From: Larix kaempferi
Taxonomy: Eukaryota > Streptophyta > Pinopsida > Pinales > Pinaceae
NCBI GenBank assembly: GCA_027924585.1
Contig: BSBM01001024.1
Location: 6,510,001 to 6,574,000 of the forward strand
DNA length: 64,000 bases
Direction of reading: 5' to 3'
Position numbers and translations under genes: made by a program. Position 1 is the first letter of the stretch. Each line of letters opens with the position of its first letter. This document shows positions 47,219 through 59,040 of the stretch, one piece after another. The notes under the pieces are model-generated. The model saw nothing but the letters and a program-made list of their open reading frames with translations. It ran no database searches and was not told where the DNA came from.

Positions 47219-50200
47219 TCAATCTGTCTCCACCATGATGGAACTCACCCCCAACAGTGAACGGAGGTAAGAGAACTTCTTCTCAGTGAAGCTCTTGGTG
47301 AAGATGTCTGCAATTTGCTCATCAGTAGGGCAATATTGCAGAATGATGGTGCGGTCGTGCACCAACTGTCGAATGTAATGCATATGAATCTGAATGTGTT
47401 TGGTCCTCTGCCGCTGAACTGGATCTGTGGAGATCTTGATAGCACTTTGATTGTCACAAAATAGGACAGTCGAAGTAGTGCCACCAAAACCAAACTCGGA
47501 AAGAATACCCTGCAACCAAACTGCCTGAATGCAGGCATTGACTGCCCCTCGATACTCTGCCTCTGCTGAAGAAAGTGCAATGGCTGCTTGCTTTTTGCTG
47601 GACCAGCAAATAGCACCATGACCAATCATGAAAACATAACCGGAAGTGGACTTCCGATCAATGCTATCACCTGCCCAATCTGAATCAGTAAAACCAATGA
47701 AATCTAGCTCAGAATCTGCAGCATAATGTATGCCAAACTGTCTCGTACCTTGCACATACTGCAAGATCCGCTTGGCTGCTCGCCAATGAAGCTCATGGGG
47801 CTGCTGCATATATCTTGACACGGCACTCACGGCATATGAGATATCAGGCCGTGAATGTGTCAAATAAAGTAGTGAACCAATCAACTGTCGATACATACTG
47901 CAATCTGCAAGCGGTGTGGAATCTCCCTCCTCAAGACTGATTCCTGAGAGGAATGGGAACGGGGCTGCCTTACATTCAGCCATATTAAACTTCAATAACA
48001 GGTCGGAAGCATATTTTTGCTGAGATATAGTGATCCCATCGAAATTTTGAGCTATATCCAAGCCCAAAAAGTGACTCAGCAAGCCCAAATCGCTCATGTC
48101 AAAAGCTAGATTTAGGGCAGATTTTAGCTTGTTTATTGAAGTAAGTGTGCTACCAGTAATAAGCAGATCATCAACATAAAGTACAATAACCAACAAATTA
48201 CCTTTAACTCGCTGAAGATAGACATTCGGATCAGATTTGCATCTTTGGAAATTCTGAGAAAGAAGGAAGGAGTCCATCTTTGCGTACCAAGCTCTTGGGG
48301 CCTGTTTTAACCCGTACAAAGATTTCTTCAATCTACAAACCAATGATGGATCTGATGTATAACCCTCTGGCTGCTGCATATAGACCTCTTCAGCAAGGTC
48401 TCCATGTAAAAATGCACTCTTCACATCCATGTGATGCACCTCCCAGTGCTTGGATGCGGCAATAGCTAAAACAAGGCGGATGGAATCCATCTTTGCAACC
48501 GGTGCAAAGGTCTCTGTGTAGTCCACTCCTTGGACTTGGGAAAAACCTTTTGCCACCAACCTTGCTTTATATTTGCTGATAGTGCCATCAGCAGCAACTT
48601 TAGTACGGTAGACCCATTTACACTTCACTAATTTTCTTCCAGGTGGAAGAGAAACTAGCTCCCATGTATTGTTCTTTTGAAGAGAACTGTACTCTTCATC
48701 CATGGCATCTTTCCATCTCGGATCTCGATGGGCTGAATAGTATGATTGGGGATCTGAACCAGCCATCAAATAACAAATCTCAGGAATAAATGGATCAGCA
48801 ATAGAAAGAGCCATACCTGCCCTTTGAAAGTCTCCTCTTGTTCGTCTCGGATCAGCAGGATTTCCAAGACTAGAACCAGCAGATTGTAGAGTGTTTTGGG
48901 CCCACTTTGGTAACTGAGGGGGATCTGAATGATCGGATTTCGAACCTGATATGTCATGATCATCATATGCTGCTACAATATCAGAAATATCAGAACTCAT
49001 ACCTTCATTATCGCTGCTCGAATCTTCTTCTGGTGAAGGCGGTGAATCGGCAGTTTTCTCCTCAACTAGTTGCAATTCTTGAAGCGGTTCTTCAAACTGC
49101 ACACTGCGCTCTATGAATATCTTTTTAGATCTGATATCCATGAGTTTATATGCTTTTGATTCTTCCCCATATCCTATCAATATGCACTCGATACTTTGTG
49201 GATCCAAAGCTCGTCTCTTCTCAGAAGGAATTCTAGCCCATGCAGTAGAGCCAAAAACTCTCAAATTTGACACATCCGGTTTGTGACCAAAGAGTGCTTC
49301 GAAAGGAGTCATACCTTTCACGGATGAATGTGGAACTTGGTTCTGTATATATGCAGCAACATTGATTGCTTCAGCCCAAAGATTTGCAGCCAAACCTTTA
49401 GATTCAATCATGCATGTAGCCATCTCTTTCAGTGACCGGTTTTTCCTTTCCGCTACACCGTTCTGCTGGGGTGTGTAGGGAACTGTATGTTGGATCTTGA
49501 TTCCGCTTTGGGCACAAAGTTGCAGCAACTCGGACTTGATATATTCCCCACCATTATCAGATCTAAGAGCTTTGATCTTGCTCTCAGTGGTGGTCTCAAC
49601 AGAAGCCTTAAAATCCTTGAATTTTCCAAGCACTTCTGACTTGTTTTTGAGAAAGAATACCCATGTAAAGCGAGAATAATCATCAATAAATGTCAAAACA
49701 TACCTTGAACCATTTAATGACATATGGGGCAGCGGACCGCTGATATCAGAATGGATCAATCCCAAAATAGTAGAGGCTCTGCTAGCCTTGCCGCGGTCGA
49801 ATCTGTGCTCGGGGTGCTTCCCAATAATGCAACCGGTGCATATTCCCTTCGAGGAACGGAGTTGTGGAAGCCCATCAACCATGGATTTATTTGATAGCAG
49901 CAGAAAATACTTATAATTTAGATGTCCAAATCTTTCATGCCAAAGCCTACTAACCTCATTACCATGTGTGCGAAGAGTAGTGGGCTTTGCAAGCGGAATA
50001 AAGTGCGAAAACTCATAACATTTTGCAGTGTGGTTTGCCTTTCCAACCGCAACTAGTCTTCCACTTTTGATATCAGAAATTTCAACTGTATTAGGGCTGA
50101 ATGTGACTTTCTTTGGATCACCAGTATGTGTCATTTGATACACAGAAAGGAGATTCGAAGCTAAGGAAGGCACATAGAGAACATTCTGAAAGCATCCATG

Positions 50201-51295
50201 ATCTACATGAATCGTACCTTTGCCCTTTGAAGAAATTTTTGAGTCATCTCCCAAATGGATGGGGATGGAGCTGTTTGGATCGAATGAGGAAAAAGAATCA
50301 ATATTTGCAGCCATATGATTTGATGCACCCGAATCTATCAAGAGAGTGGGCTTCGAAACCGTTGCCATGAGTGCTTGTCCTCTTTCATGATCGTCATTCC
50401 GATCCTTCTTCCTTGCACCGTCAGGAAGGGTTATGTTGTTCTTTTCCAAAAGGAGGGCCATTTGATCTATAGTCTTCTTCATACATGAAATTTCGGGATG
50501 AAAGCCACGGTTACAATAAGTACATTTAGATTTTTGGTTACCTTCTTTGCCCTTTTGCTTGGATTTCGAACTGGATGGTGCATCCGTTTGCTTGCCTTTG
50601 TCTTTTTGCTTGTGAGGCTCGAATTTGGGCTTCTCCTTCTTTAGCTTTCCTTTACCATTCGAGATCTTGGGTCCTTGAACAAATAGGGCTGAATCTTTGG
50701 AGCTTATGGACCCCATTTGAATCAACTTGTCATGCTCTTTCGTAACGGACTCAATGAAGGCATTCAAGGTAGGCATCTTCCAATTCGGGGTAGTTAGCCG
50801 ACCGGAATTGAAAGTGGAGACAAATACCGAATAATCTTTCCCAAGCTTGCTTAGAATGGAGAGGATCAACTGTTTATCCTCTTTGATAACACCACTGTTC
50901 TTCAATTGCAAGTTCAAGTTCTTGAATTTTGTGAAGAATTCATTGATGGTCTCGAAATTCTCAGGATTAAGGCCAATCAATTCATTCTCTAATTGAAAAT
51001 CCCTAAGCTCATCCTGCTTGCCGAATAGTGTCTCAAGTTGCTCCCATATGGCCTTTGGAGTCTTCAATCCGCTGAGATGGAAGTGAAGATCTTTGGAGAT
51101 GGAGAGACAAAGAAGACCGTAAGCTTCATCAAGCTTATTGTAGTGTTTGGTTCTTTCTGCCACATTGTTTGGCTCCAATTCAAGACCAAGAGTGACTCGG
51201 TAGTATCCTTTTGAACGTAATATGATCTCCATATCATCTTTCCAATCAAAATAATTGAATGGGGTGAGGATAGGCTTTGAAGAAGAGTATTCCAT
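47219..51295 (-). CDS. Copia-2 gag-pol polyprotein, uninterrupted
   Basis: 1358 codons from the ATG at 51295. The frame is open for 67 more codons upstream, but without an ATG. Order: Gag; zinc knuckle CX2CX4HX4C; aspartic protease with LLIDSGAS; integrase HHCC finger and DD35E core; a Ser/Asp-rich linker; RT with 'KARLVAKGFSQVQGVDYTET', MDVKSAF and YVDD; RNase H with TDSDWAGD, SSAEAEY and DNQSA. This is the copia order (integrase before RT). No separate env-like ORF. All catalytic motifs are present. It forms virus-like particles and reverse-transcribes the element in the cytoplasm, by analogy with the family. Confidence 0.97.
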   Translation of the reverse strand: MEYSSSKPILTPFNYFDWKDDMEIILRSKGYYRVTLGLELEPNNVAERTKHYNKLDEAYGLLCLSISKDLHFHLSGLKTPKAIWEQLETLFGKQDELRDFQLENELIGLNPENFETINEFFTKFKNLNLQLKNSGVIKEDKQLILSILSKLGKDYSVFVSTFNSGRLTTPNWKMPTLNAFIESVTKEHDKLIQMGSISSKDSALFVQGPKISNGKGKLKKEKPKFEPHKQKDKGKQTDAPSSSKSKQKGKEGNQKSKCTYCNRGFHPEISCMKKTIDQMALLLEKNNITLPDGARKKDRNDDHERGQALMATVSKPTLLIDSGASNHMAANIDSFSSFDPNSSIPIHLGDDSKISSKGKGTIHVDHGCFQNVLYVPSLASNLLSVYQMTHTGDPKKVTFSPNTVEISDIKSGRLVAVGKANHTAKCYEFSHFIPLAKPTTLRTHGNEVSRLWHERFGHLNYKYFLLLSNKSMVDGLPQLRSSKGICTGCIIGKHPEHRFDRGKASRASTILGLIHSDISGPLPHMSLNGSRYVLTFIDDYSRFTWVFFLKNKSEVLGKFKDFKASVETTTESKIKALRSDNGGEYIKSELLQLCAQSGIKIQHTVPYTPQQNGVAERKNRSLKEMATCMIESKGLAANLWAEAINVAAYIQNQVPHSSVKGMTPFEALFGHKPDVSNLRVFGSTAWARIPSEKRRALDPQSIECILIGYGEESKAYKLMDIRSKKIFIERSVQFEEPLQELQLVEEKTADSPPSPEEDSSSDNEGMSSDISDIVAAYDDHDISGSKSDHSDPPQLPKWAQNTLQSAGSSLGNPADPRRTRGDFQRAGMALSIADPFIPEICYLMAGSDPQSYYSAHRDPRWKDAMDEEYSSLQKNNTWELVSLPPGRKLVKCKWVYRTKVAADGTISKYKARLVAKGFSQVQGVDYTETFAPVAKMDSIRLVLAIAASKHWEVHHMDVKSAFLHGDLAEEVYMQQPEGYTSDPSLVCRLKKSLYGLKQAPRAWYAKMDSFLLSQNFQRCKSDPNVYLQRVKGNLLVIVLYVDDLLITGSTLTSINKLKSALNLAFDMSDLGLLSHFLGLDIAQNFDGITISQQKYASDLLLKFNMAECKAAPFPFLSGISLEEGDSTPLADCSMYRQLIGSLLYLTHSRPDISYAVSAVSRYMQQPHELHWRAAKRILQYVQGTRQFGIHYAADSELDFIGFTDSDWAGDSIDRKSTSGYVFMIGHGAICWSSKKQAAIALSSAEAEYRGAVNACIQAVWLQGILSEFGFGGTTSTVLFCDNQSAIKISTDPVQRQRTKHIQIHMHYIRQLVHDRTIILQYCPTDEQIADIFTKSFTEKKFSYLRSLLGVSSIMVETD

Positions 51296-51703
51296 TGCTA
51301 GGAGCGAGTCAAATGATGAAGAAGAAGCTTGCATGCAGACTATAGCGAATGGAAATGCTGTAGGGAAGCTTGCATGCAGAATGTAGCGAGTGCACTTGGA
51401 GGAGATAATTAACCTGCAAATCACATAAGAACAATCACAATAAGGTCGAACAATCCACCCTTTGAGAGTTGCATCACACCTGGGATTGGATTTCAAGCAA
51501 TGTTGAATAGGTCCAATGTATCAGATCCAGGAATTATGTGGTAACTCAAGCTTCTGGAGTGGTATTGGAGTATTTTTCAAGCTTTGCATGCACAGGAGCG
51601 AATGCCCTTGAGATATCTCATGCCAAACTTTTTGCAATTTTTAGCAATTCAGTCAAATCTTCTTGTATAAACACCTGTAGAAAAGAGATCTTGTCCCTGC
51701 AAT

Positions 51704-51716
51704 GGCTCTGATACCA
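51704..51716 (-). other. Primer binding site, Copia-2
   Basis: TGGTATCAGAGCC on the minus strand, adjacent to the 5' LTR. Confidence 0.95.
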
Positions 51717-52469
51717 TGTAAAATTAGTCACAGCAGATCTAATAAACAAGTAAATCAATCACAACAGATGAACATAGAAAATATGGTGCAAAACTGTGCA
51801 AAACATGCAGCAGTGCTCTCTATCCCAGAAAGGGTGGTGAATTACAATACAAACTGTTACAATGAACAGAGCAATTCGAATTGCCTAAGGAGGTCATTTG
51901 AATTACTGAATGGAGTAGCTTGACTCTGTCTAGGAGTCCTCATCAATCATCGGTGGTACTCATCAATCACACCAACCAGTCATCCAGGTGTCAAGCTGAG
52001 TCTAACTGATCATAATAAATGTAACTGAAGTGTGTAGCACTGATATAGGATCTGGAGGCTCAGTGGGGGCGCATGGGAGGCTAACTGGAGTCAGAACAAG
52101 TCACCTAATCGAACTGGAGGTCAATCGGAGGTGAAACAGTCAGTCAGGAGTGAAATCGGAGTGAAATCAATCAGAATCGGAGCTAACTGAATGTAACTGG
52201 AGTGAATCTGCAGTGGTAGGTGAACAAGTGCGCCCTTCTCTGTCAGTAGGTGAGAAGAGGGCACCTTTCAGCTTAGGAGGGCTAAAACTCTGTGGAAAGT
52301 GGCTCCCGGGTGCTAGAAGAAGGTGGATAAGGTGCTGGAGGCATCAAACTGGTGACTGGACTGCATATCCTGAAATAGATCATGCAAGATCCTGAAGTAG
52401 ATATGTATCCTGAAATAGATGATCCTGAAATAGATATGTATCCCGAAATAGATGATGGATATCCGAACA
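51717..52469 (-). repeat. 5' LTR of Copia-2
   Basis: 753 bp. Its inner edge abuts the primer site at 51704-51716. Compared with Copia-1, the first ~480 bases are nearly identical but the last ~230 bases (U5 side) carry many changes. Confidence 0.97.
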
Positions 52470-52649
52470 TAAAATTGTTTAATTAATATGAGATCTTCAT
52501 AGTTGCTTTTATACATGTTACATGTTGGTACTTGTCCAGTCAAGCAGAAGACCACATCGGAGGATATTGGTTCTTGGATGGACATGGACATTGGGACTGA
52601 GGTGGGTAACACTGCCGTGAGAATCAAGTGCAAAAAAATGTAGCGGAGG

Positions 52650-52730
52650 TTATTCGGTAGAATAATAAATGTCATTCAACCAATTAATGTTATTAATCAG
52701 CCGAATAACATTTGTTATTTGACCAAATAA
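52650..52730. repeat. 81-bp palindrome of TTATTCG motifs (A2)
   Basis: A2 counterpart of 16536-16616, same centre and length, with more mismatches between arms. Confidence 0.8.
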
Positions 52731-52857
52731 CACATACTTTATTCGGCCGTATAACTAGTAATGGTTCTCCATTTAAATTAAAAGGGACCTCGAAGTGTGT
52801 GCGAGGCAGTGCCTGCTGGAAAAAATATCCGGGTTTGTTAGTTTATTCGGCCGAATA

Positions 52858-53250
52858 ATGTTTCTGCATAAAATCTCGGCTGCATCCATTATTTTTCATT
52901 TTCTTTGGCAGAAGTTTTGGACCCCGCTTGTGGACCCTTTTCCAACCCCACTGGTCGACCCTTCTGTGACCCCATCTGTGGATTCCCTCGCGCCTGTGGA
53001 CATTTTTGCTGTCGTCGACGATCTCTCCACCGTTTCATCAACTGCCATTTCGCCACCCAACATCTCACCATACAACACCCCCCATCTCGTCACCCGATCT
53101 TCTCATCCCGCCATTTTCCACCCTTTGGACATCTGCTCCCCATCGGATCCGCCACCACCTACAGATTGCAGGTTTACTTTAGCTTCGGCGTGGAGTTTAC
53201 GGGTTCGACGTGGAGGTTACATCGTCGGCGTGGAGTTGATAGCATGTTGA
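52858..53250 (+). CDS. Pro/Ser/Thr-rich hypothetical ORF (A2)
   Basis: Same ORF as 16745-17137, starting at the equivalent ATG. An alternative upstream start at 52795 lies in the same frame. About a dozen codons differ from A1, many of them amino-acid changes, which argues against strong purifying selection. No domain recognised. Confidence 0.3.
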   Translation: MFLHKISAASIIFHFLWQKFWTPLVDPFPTPLVDPSVTPSVDSLAPVDIFAVVDDLSTVSSTAISPPNISPYNTPHLVTRSSHPAIFHPLDICSPSDPPPPTDCRFTLASAWSLRVRRGGYIVGVELIAC

Positions 53251-53875
53251 TTTTGCAGGTGTTGGTGTTTGTGTTCGGTTCTGTGAGTTTTTGGCTTGCT
53301 CCTATTTGTTGGGTTCGACGAATTGTTGTTTGTGAGTTAGTTTTACAGGTATCCTTGCGCTTCTTAAAATATTTGGATTGTCAATAAAGATATTCATTAT
53401 TTAATTTAGCCATATGATAAACATGAAATTCCCCATTTATATAAACATTTAAGTGTCGATGTTGTTTATGTTTATAGGTTAAATGATGTACTCATCTAGT
53501 TGTCAATGAAATAAATGTTCAGATATTGAAATATTTGATTAAGCATTTAAATGAGAGGGTTGTATTTAGAAAAAATAAAAAATATATATATTTATGTCAA
53601 TGACGAGTCATAAATTTATCTACTTAGAACTAAATTTGCATGTTCCTTACATTTATATTTCCTGTTCATGAACAGAGTTCTTCAACTTTGTTCATGTTAT
53701 TATATAATGTTTATACACTCATCTTAAGGCTTTCGTCTTATAAGTTCTTTTTATATAGAAATTTAATAATAATTTCATGAATATTTTTTACAATTCATTG
53801 AGTCATTTACTATTGTGAGTGTTTCATCTCGACAATCAATTTATTTATTACCCTAGTCATTTACGCTTTATGTTT

Positions 53876-55651
53876 TGTAATGCCCGCCTCGGTACTTTAA
53901 TTGATTAGACTAATGAGGGTACTAGTTTTGAAATGAACCGGCTAAGTAAAACACGAACCATTTAAATTTACTTTGAAAATGCTTATAATGAAAATGCTGA
54001 ATGATGAGAATGCCTTAAAATGAAAATGAAGAATAGTGTATATGCTCGACTGACTGAGACATGATGATAAATGATGAATAATTTGTATGCTCGACTGACT
54101 GAGATACTAGAATGAATGATGTAAATATTTTATATAGTGCAGCACTACTAATGTGCGCTTGAGTGTGTGCAGTGGCAGGTAAGACAATATACCGACTAAC
54201 CCACAATGAAATTTTAGGGGTTGTAAAAACGGAAAGAACACATAGGGCTACGACGACTGACTGTCGACCCTGGATTAGCAATCCACGCATGGGTGAAGCC
54301 GTTTCAGCTCACCCGGGGAAGCGTATGTCGTACGGGCAAGGCTATAATGATTTGGTCGCATACGATGAGTTGAGGGGCGCGCAATAAGGAGATTCTTATC
54401 CCTCAACATCCCTTAGTCTCCAAGGAGCGTAGTTGAGAGATCACAGTAACGGTTCCCAGTCGCTACGCAATACTCCCCATAAGAAGGAAGAAATGAAACT
54501 GTCAGAAGGGCCCGCCAAAGAGGCACCTGGACAAGAGAAAGATAATTGTTATTTAAAATAAAGAAATCGAAAACTCATCAAAAATAAATTCAGGTGACTT
54601 TAAATTAAGAAGACAAATACCAAAAAACTTAATTCATTATTCTTTTGTTTAAAAATAAAACTTTTTAGTTTTGTCTAAACTATTTTATTTATCTACTCTA
54701 TTGAAGGAATAGAATAAGAACTAAAAACTAAAAATTCCTATGAAAGTTATCTTAGATTTGCATAGTAGTAGGAGTTAACTTCAAGTGAGAATATTCTAGT
54801 AAAAGATAAAAAGAACTAAAGAGAATATTTATATTAGATATTATTTAATAAAAGAAACATTTGTCTTTTATAAATTACATTATCAATTAAATAAAAATAA
54901 CAAATCTTTTTATTTATATTTTACTAAAAAGGTTTTTAGTAAACCATTTGAGAAACAAAAGAGGAGTAGAACTTTCCTACACTTAACTCCCACTGATTTA
55001 GGGAATTAGGTGCACATTGAAGACATTGAGACACATGCATTTGAGAATAATGAAAATTAAAATATTAAATTAAATTAAATATGTGCATGGACAGACACAT
55101 GGCACACAGGATTTTGTTATATAATGAGGGAGGATAAGGAGAGAAAGACATCTCTTGCTGCCTAATGTTGGATGGTCATCATAATATCGGATTATGTTAT
55201 GATCCTTGGAGTTGGGATTAGCCGGAACGAGGATTGGGAGATCCTTTCGGGAGGCTAGCTTGTGTGTTCTTACGACCCCATTAGCTCGGGGGTTCAAGGT
55301 GAAAGAGAGTAACCCCGATATGGTATGGAGTTCAACCGAGGGGACACTCGGAAATTGGATTGGATAGTGCGGAAACCACTTCGAGGACTCCATCGATTCA
55401 CTGGACCAACTGTCAAAAACAAGTTTGAAGTATTTAGTTTATTTATTTTGCTAACTCTTGTGGTGGAACGAATAAATCTGGGTATATAGTTTTATTTATT
55501 GACATTCATGTACTACAATAGATAGAACTAGATCTTTGGCCTCTATATCTTCTTCTGAAAAATCATACTGGATGTTCTGAAATTAATTATACTTATATGT
55601 CAAATTCCGTGGAAGTCTTTTTTGGGGGAAACCCGAAATGGGGTCCCTACA
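53876..55651 (+). repeat. 5' LTR of element G (A2), 1776 bp
   Basis: A2 counterpart of 17897-19683, with the same ends (TGTAATGC...CTACA) and a primer site at 55654. The start 'TGTAATGCCCGCC' is the more typical form. Confidence 0.75.
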
Positions 55652-55653
55652 TT

Positions 55654-55666
55654 TGGTATCAGAGCC
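55654..55666 (+). other. Primer binding site, element G (A2)
   Basis: TGGTATCAGAGCC, two bases after the LTR, as in A1. Confidence 0.85.
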
Positions 55667-58405
55667 GGTCGAGCTTTGAGGGCACCGGACTCATATTTTT
55701 TGGGGGGGTTTGTTTGTGACCGTGGTGATCTACAGCGGGAGAGGAACAATGATCTTGAGGAATTTCCCTTCGACCGGAGCTACGCTCACTACAGGTTCTT
55801 GTTGTTTAAATTATTTAATTTATATCTCTTCTGAATTAAACATTATGGATCTGGAATTTTTGTAAAGTCTAGAATAAGTTTTAGTTTGCTTAAAGATCTA
55901 AACTGGACAAAGTTTTATCTGTTTAAAAAAAAAAATTGAACTCTAGGGCATATTTAAAGATGTTTTTATTCTGCAAACGAGATTTGGATCGTTTATACCC
56001 AACATCTAAAATCTTCGAATTCTGGATTTTACCTTCTGCTTTATAATTTATGGGTATGCTTATTTTCCATATCCCTATGTGATTGTTATAAAAAGAAAAG
56101 GAGATCAATTTGTTTAAACCAGATATATTTTCCCTTGTTGTATTTGTAGATCATCAGATCGTCTCCCTGGTAATGTACTCAACGTTTGATTTATATTCCA
56201 GATCAATTTTATTTTTCCTGATTAATTTTCAAGGGCAATTTGTTTAAACCAGATCGAATTTTCTTTTAGTAAACGTTGATCATTGGATCGTCTCGCTGGG
56301 AATGTATTCAACGATTGATCTATTTACCAGATCAATTCCATTTTCTTTTTATTTTTCCTGCTCGATTTTCAAAGATCAATGCTTAACCAGATCGACTTTT
56401 GTATTTAGTTCTTTGATCTTTCAGGTCGCCCTTTTGTAGTGTATCTCAATAAAAGATCTCTGAAATTGTTTTTACCCTGCGTAAAACCAGATCCAGGATA
56501 ATGTTGTTAAATCTCTGTAAAAAATCTTTTGTGTAACCCAATTCTGGCTTTTCCATTCAAGATCCCTGATCTGATATTGTCTTTACCTGCGTGAAACCGG
56601 TTCTAGGGTAGTATAGTAAATTTGTGTATATATCTTTTGTGTACCTCAAATCTGGCATCTCTATTAAATGCTATGTTTTGACATTGTTTGTGCTGTGCGT
56701 AATCCAGATCTAGAGTAATCCATTTAAACTTTGTTGATATTTTTTTTTTTTACCATGGCAAAACAATTCTGAGCATTTTCTTATTCGATCTCCATGGATG
56801 TAATTGTATAAACCAGATTGGATGCACTCTCATTCCATGGCAATTATACAATCTGAGTTTGGCCATTTTAATTCGATTCCAATGCTGAGTTCGTAAACCT
56901 TAATTTGGAACACGCCCTAGTCGACCTCTGTCTCTGTTGTGCAGCCGACCCTATTACGGCATTTTCTAGAATGCTACTGATCATTAGATTTCTTTCGAAA
57001 CCGGTATGCTTGTGATAATAGAGATCTGATAGATACATTGTCGATTAGGCCTGGAATTTCAAATTACTCTGTTGGTCAAACTGAAATTTGATGACGATTT
57101 TGTAATTTTTTATGCCTTTTACTTTAAGTTTTATACAAATTCACGAGTGTCGAATTCCTTTATATTTTTATATAAAAATTAATCTTCAGATTCCTTCATA
57201 TTTTTATATAAAAATTAAGCTGTAGGTGATACCCACAGTTTGTAAAAGTAAAAAAATAAAAATTTGCCTCCATAATCCAATTAACCATCGGAAGTTCCTT
57301 TGTATCAATTATCCCGCCTCCTCATAGTCCTATTGATTTCGATTTCAGTTTGTTAAGGTGAACAACAGAGATCTTAAGATCATGCATTTTATATCATGGA
57401 AGTATTTACATTTACATTAAAAGTTGAAATGGAAAATGTTAATTTAAGCTGCCTCGTCACCATGTTATTGATATGTGCAGGAAGAACTGAAATTAAGATA
57501 ATAAATTCTAGTTGAGATGTTTAGTAGGTGAAATATTTAGGAATTAAATAATCTTCACTCGCAACACATAATTCATCTTATTAATGGAAAAGAGATATTA
57601 AAAGTTTAGTGATTATGTACACCTCGAGGACATATCGAATGGAGTGAGACCAAATAATCAATATAAAAATACTTTTGAGAACATGGTTGGTGTATCAATA
57701 ATATAGTCTTGCATCCTTCATATTGTATTAGAATCACGAGATAGATCCATGGTTATAAGTTAACTAGAATGCTTTACGGAGTAAAAGATTTGACTTGTTA
57801 TGTATCTATTCGAATGTTAGGTTAGGGAAGACTAAAGTTCTCAAGTATTGAAAGATATGATTATGATGGAGTCGGTAATGGGAGATCGACTTTAGAGATT
57901 TCAACTTTACCACTAGTATTGTTATGTTTGTGAATTCCTTGTCATCACCTGCAAAATAATAATAATAATAATAATGTGAATAAGAGGTATATCATCCTGG
58001 TGTTGATGGGTGAAATAAATACTCTTCATCGTAAGGAGGGTAATGGTGATGAGGATGTTGAGATATTTTATAAAACACATTTAGTCAGGAATGGGGAAGG
58101 ATTGCTCTAAAATAGTAGATTATGTGATCAAGTTAAAGGGATCGACCGTTTAAGCTGATAAGACCTTAGCTGTATCCGATGAAGGATGGATTCATATCCT
58201 TTATATGAATTACCTATGTCAAGATATGCCTATGCATAAAATTAAATTCATGAACTATATATGTTTATTTATGTCGGGATCATCTTATGCATATGCATTG
58301 ATTATATGAATTTCATACATTACAAAAGTTTGCGTTCATTTGTGATTAAGAATAGAATTGTCTCACTTATTTTGCACACTCGAGTCTAAATATTGTTGAT
58401 GTATA
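55667..58405 (+). mobile_element. Non-coding leader of element G (A2)
   Basis: A2 counterpart of 19699-22442, colinear throughout, also without coding capacity. The (AT)n run is replaced here by a T run near 56741. Confidence 0.55.
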
Positions 58406-59040
58406 TGTAACTTCGGAATGTATTTCACATATATGTATATTGTATTCCTATAGAGATGTTATTATTCCTCTATACGGAAATGTCGTCATTTATATTGTAA
58501 ATGTTGTAACTTATACTTGATGGGTTATTAGACCACCTTGTTGGGGTTGGCCTTGTATAAGTCATGTGGGTCAAAGGGTTATTAGACCACCCTATTGGGG
58601 GTCGGCCACGTGGGTCAAAGGATTATTAGACCACCCTATTGGGGGTTGGCCCAATCAGCATTATGTTATGTGGTTAAGTTAAGGTCGACCCAGTAAAGGT
58701 TATTAGGAAAGTCAAGTCAAGTATAAATAGAGTACGGGAGGCACTCTATTTGATCATTCTATTTTCACACACACTCTTTGGAGAGTGGCACACTTGTGGA
58801 GGAGGAGAAGCTGTTGCTAGGAGATGTCTATCTCTTATGCTTGGGTTGTATCATTTCTCTATCTATCTCTGAGGAAGTTATTGGGGTTTTTCACCTTTAT
58901 GGTTTTCCCCAAGTAAACTCTGTGTCTCTTGTGTGCTTGCATTATTGTGTCCATGATTGATATGCTGTAGATATGATGTATATTTTTTTCTCTTAGTTAA
59001 TATCCTAGATTAGATTGAAGTAAATTATGAAAAATTAACA
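58406..59040 (+). repeat. 5' LTR of element B (A2), left end uncertain
   Basis: A2 counterpart of 22443-23066, followed by a perfect TGGTATCAGAGCT primer site at 59041. TATAAATA at 58722-58729. Confidence 0.5.
58522..58652. repeat. Three direct repeats in element B U3 (A2)
   Basis: A2 copy of the three-unit array at 22559-22690, upstream of the TATA box at 58722. Confidence 0.85.

Larger units (their letters stand above)
46288..52469 (-). mobile_element. Copia-2, full-length Ty1/copia retrotransposon, ORF intact
   Basis: 6182 bp with 753-bp LTRs, inserted on the minus strand into an intron of family U copy 4. TAAAA at 46283-46287 and 52470-52474 is the target-site duplication. The empty site survives at 8406-8410. 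The LTRs differ at about five positions by eye, so it looks older than Copia-1, yet its single gag-pol ORF has no stop. It is the best candidate in the window for an element able to move or to help relatives move. Confidence 0.97.
44943..52601 (+). pseudogene. Family U gene copy 4 (A2), split by Copia-2
   Basis: Tandem second copy in A2, beginning inside the main exon. It has a one-base insertion near 45140 (extra A in an A run). Beyond the TAA at 45320 the same frame stays open for over 110 codons to the TAG at 45677, which shows that this part was once coding. Small exons follow as in copy 2. Copia-2 inserted in the intron after the 33-bp exon (46288-52469). The next exon resumes at 52524-52601 and ends exactly at the A2 deletion joint, so the last exon is lost. 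Product not recognised. Confidence 0.55.
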
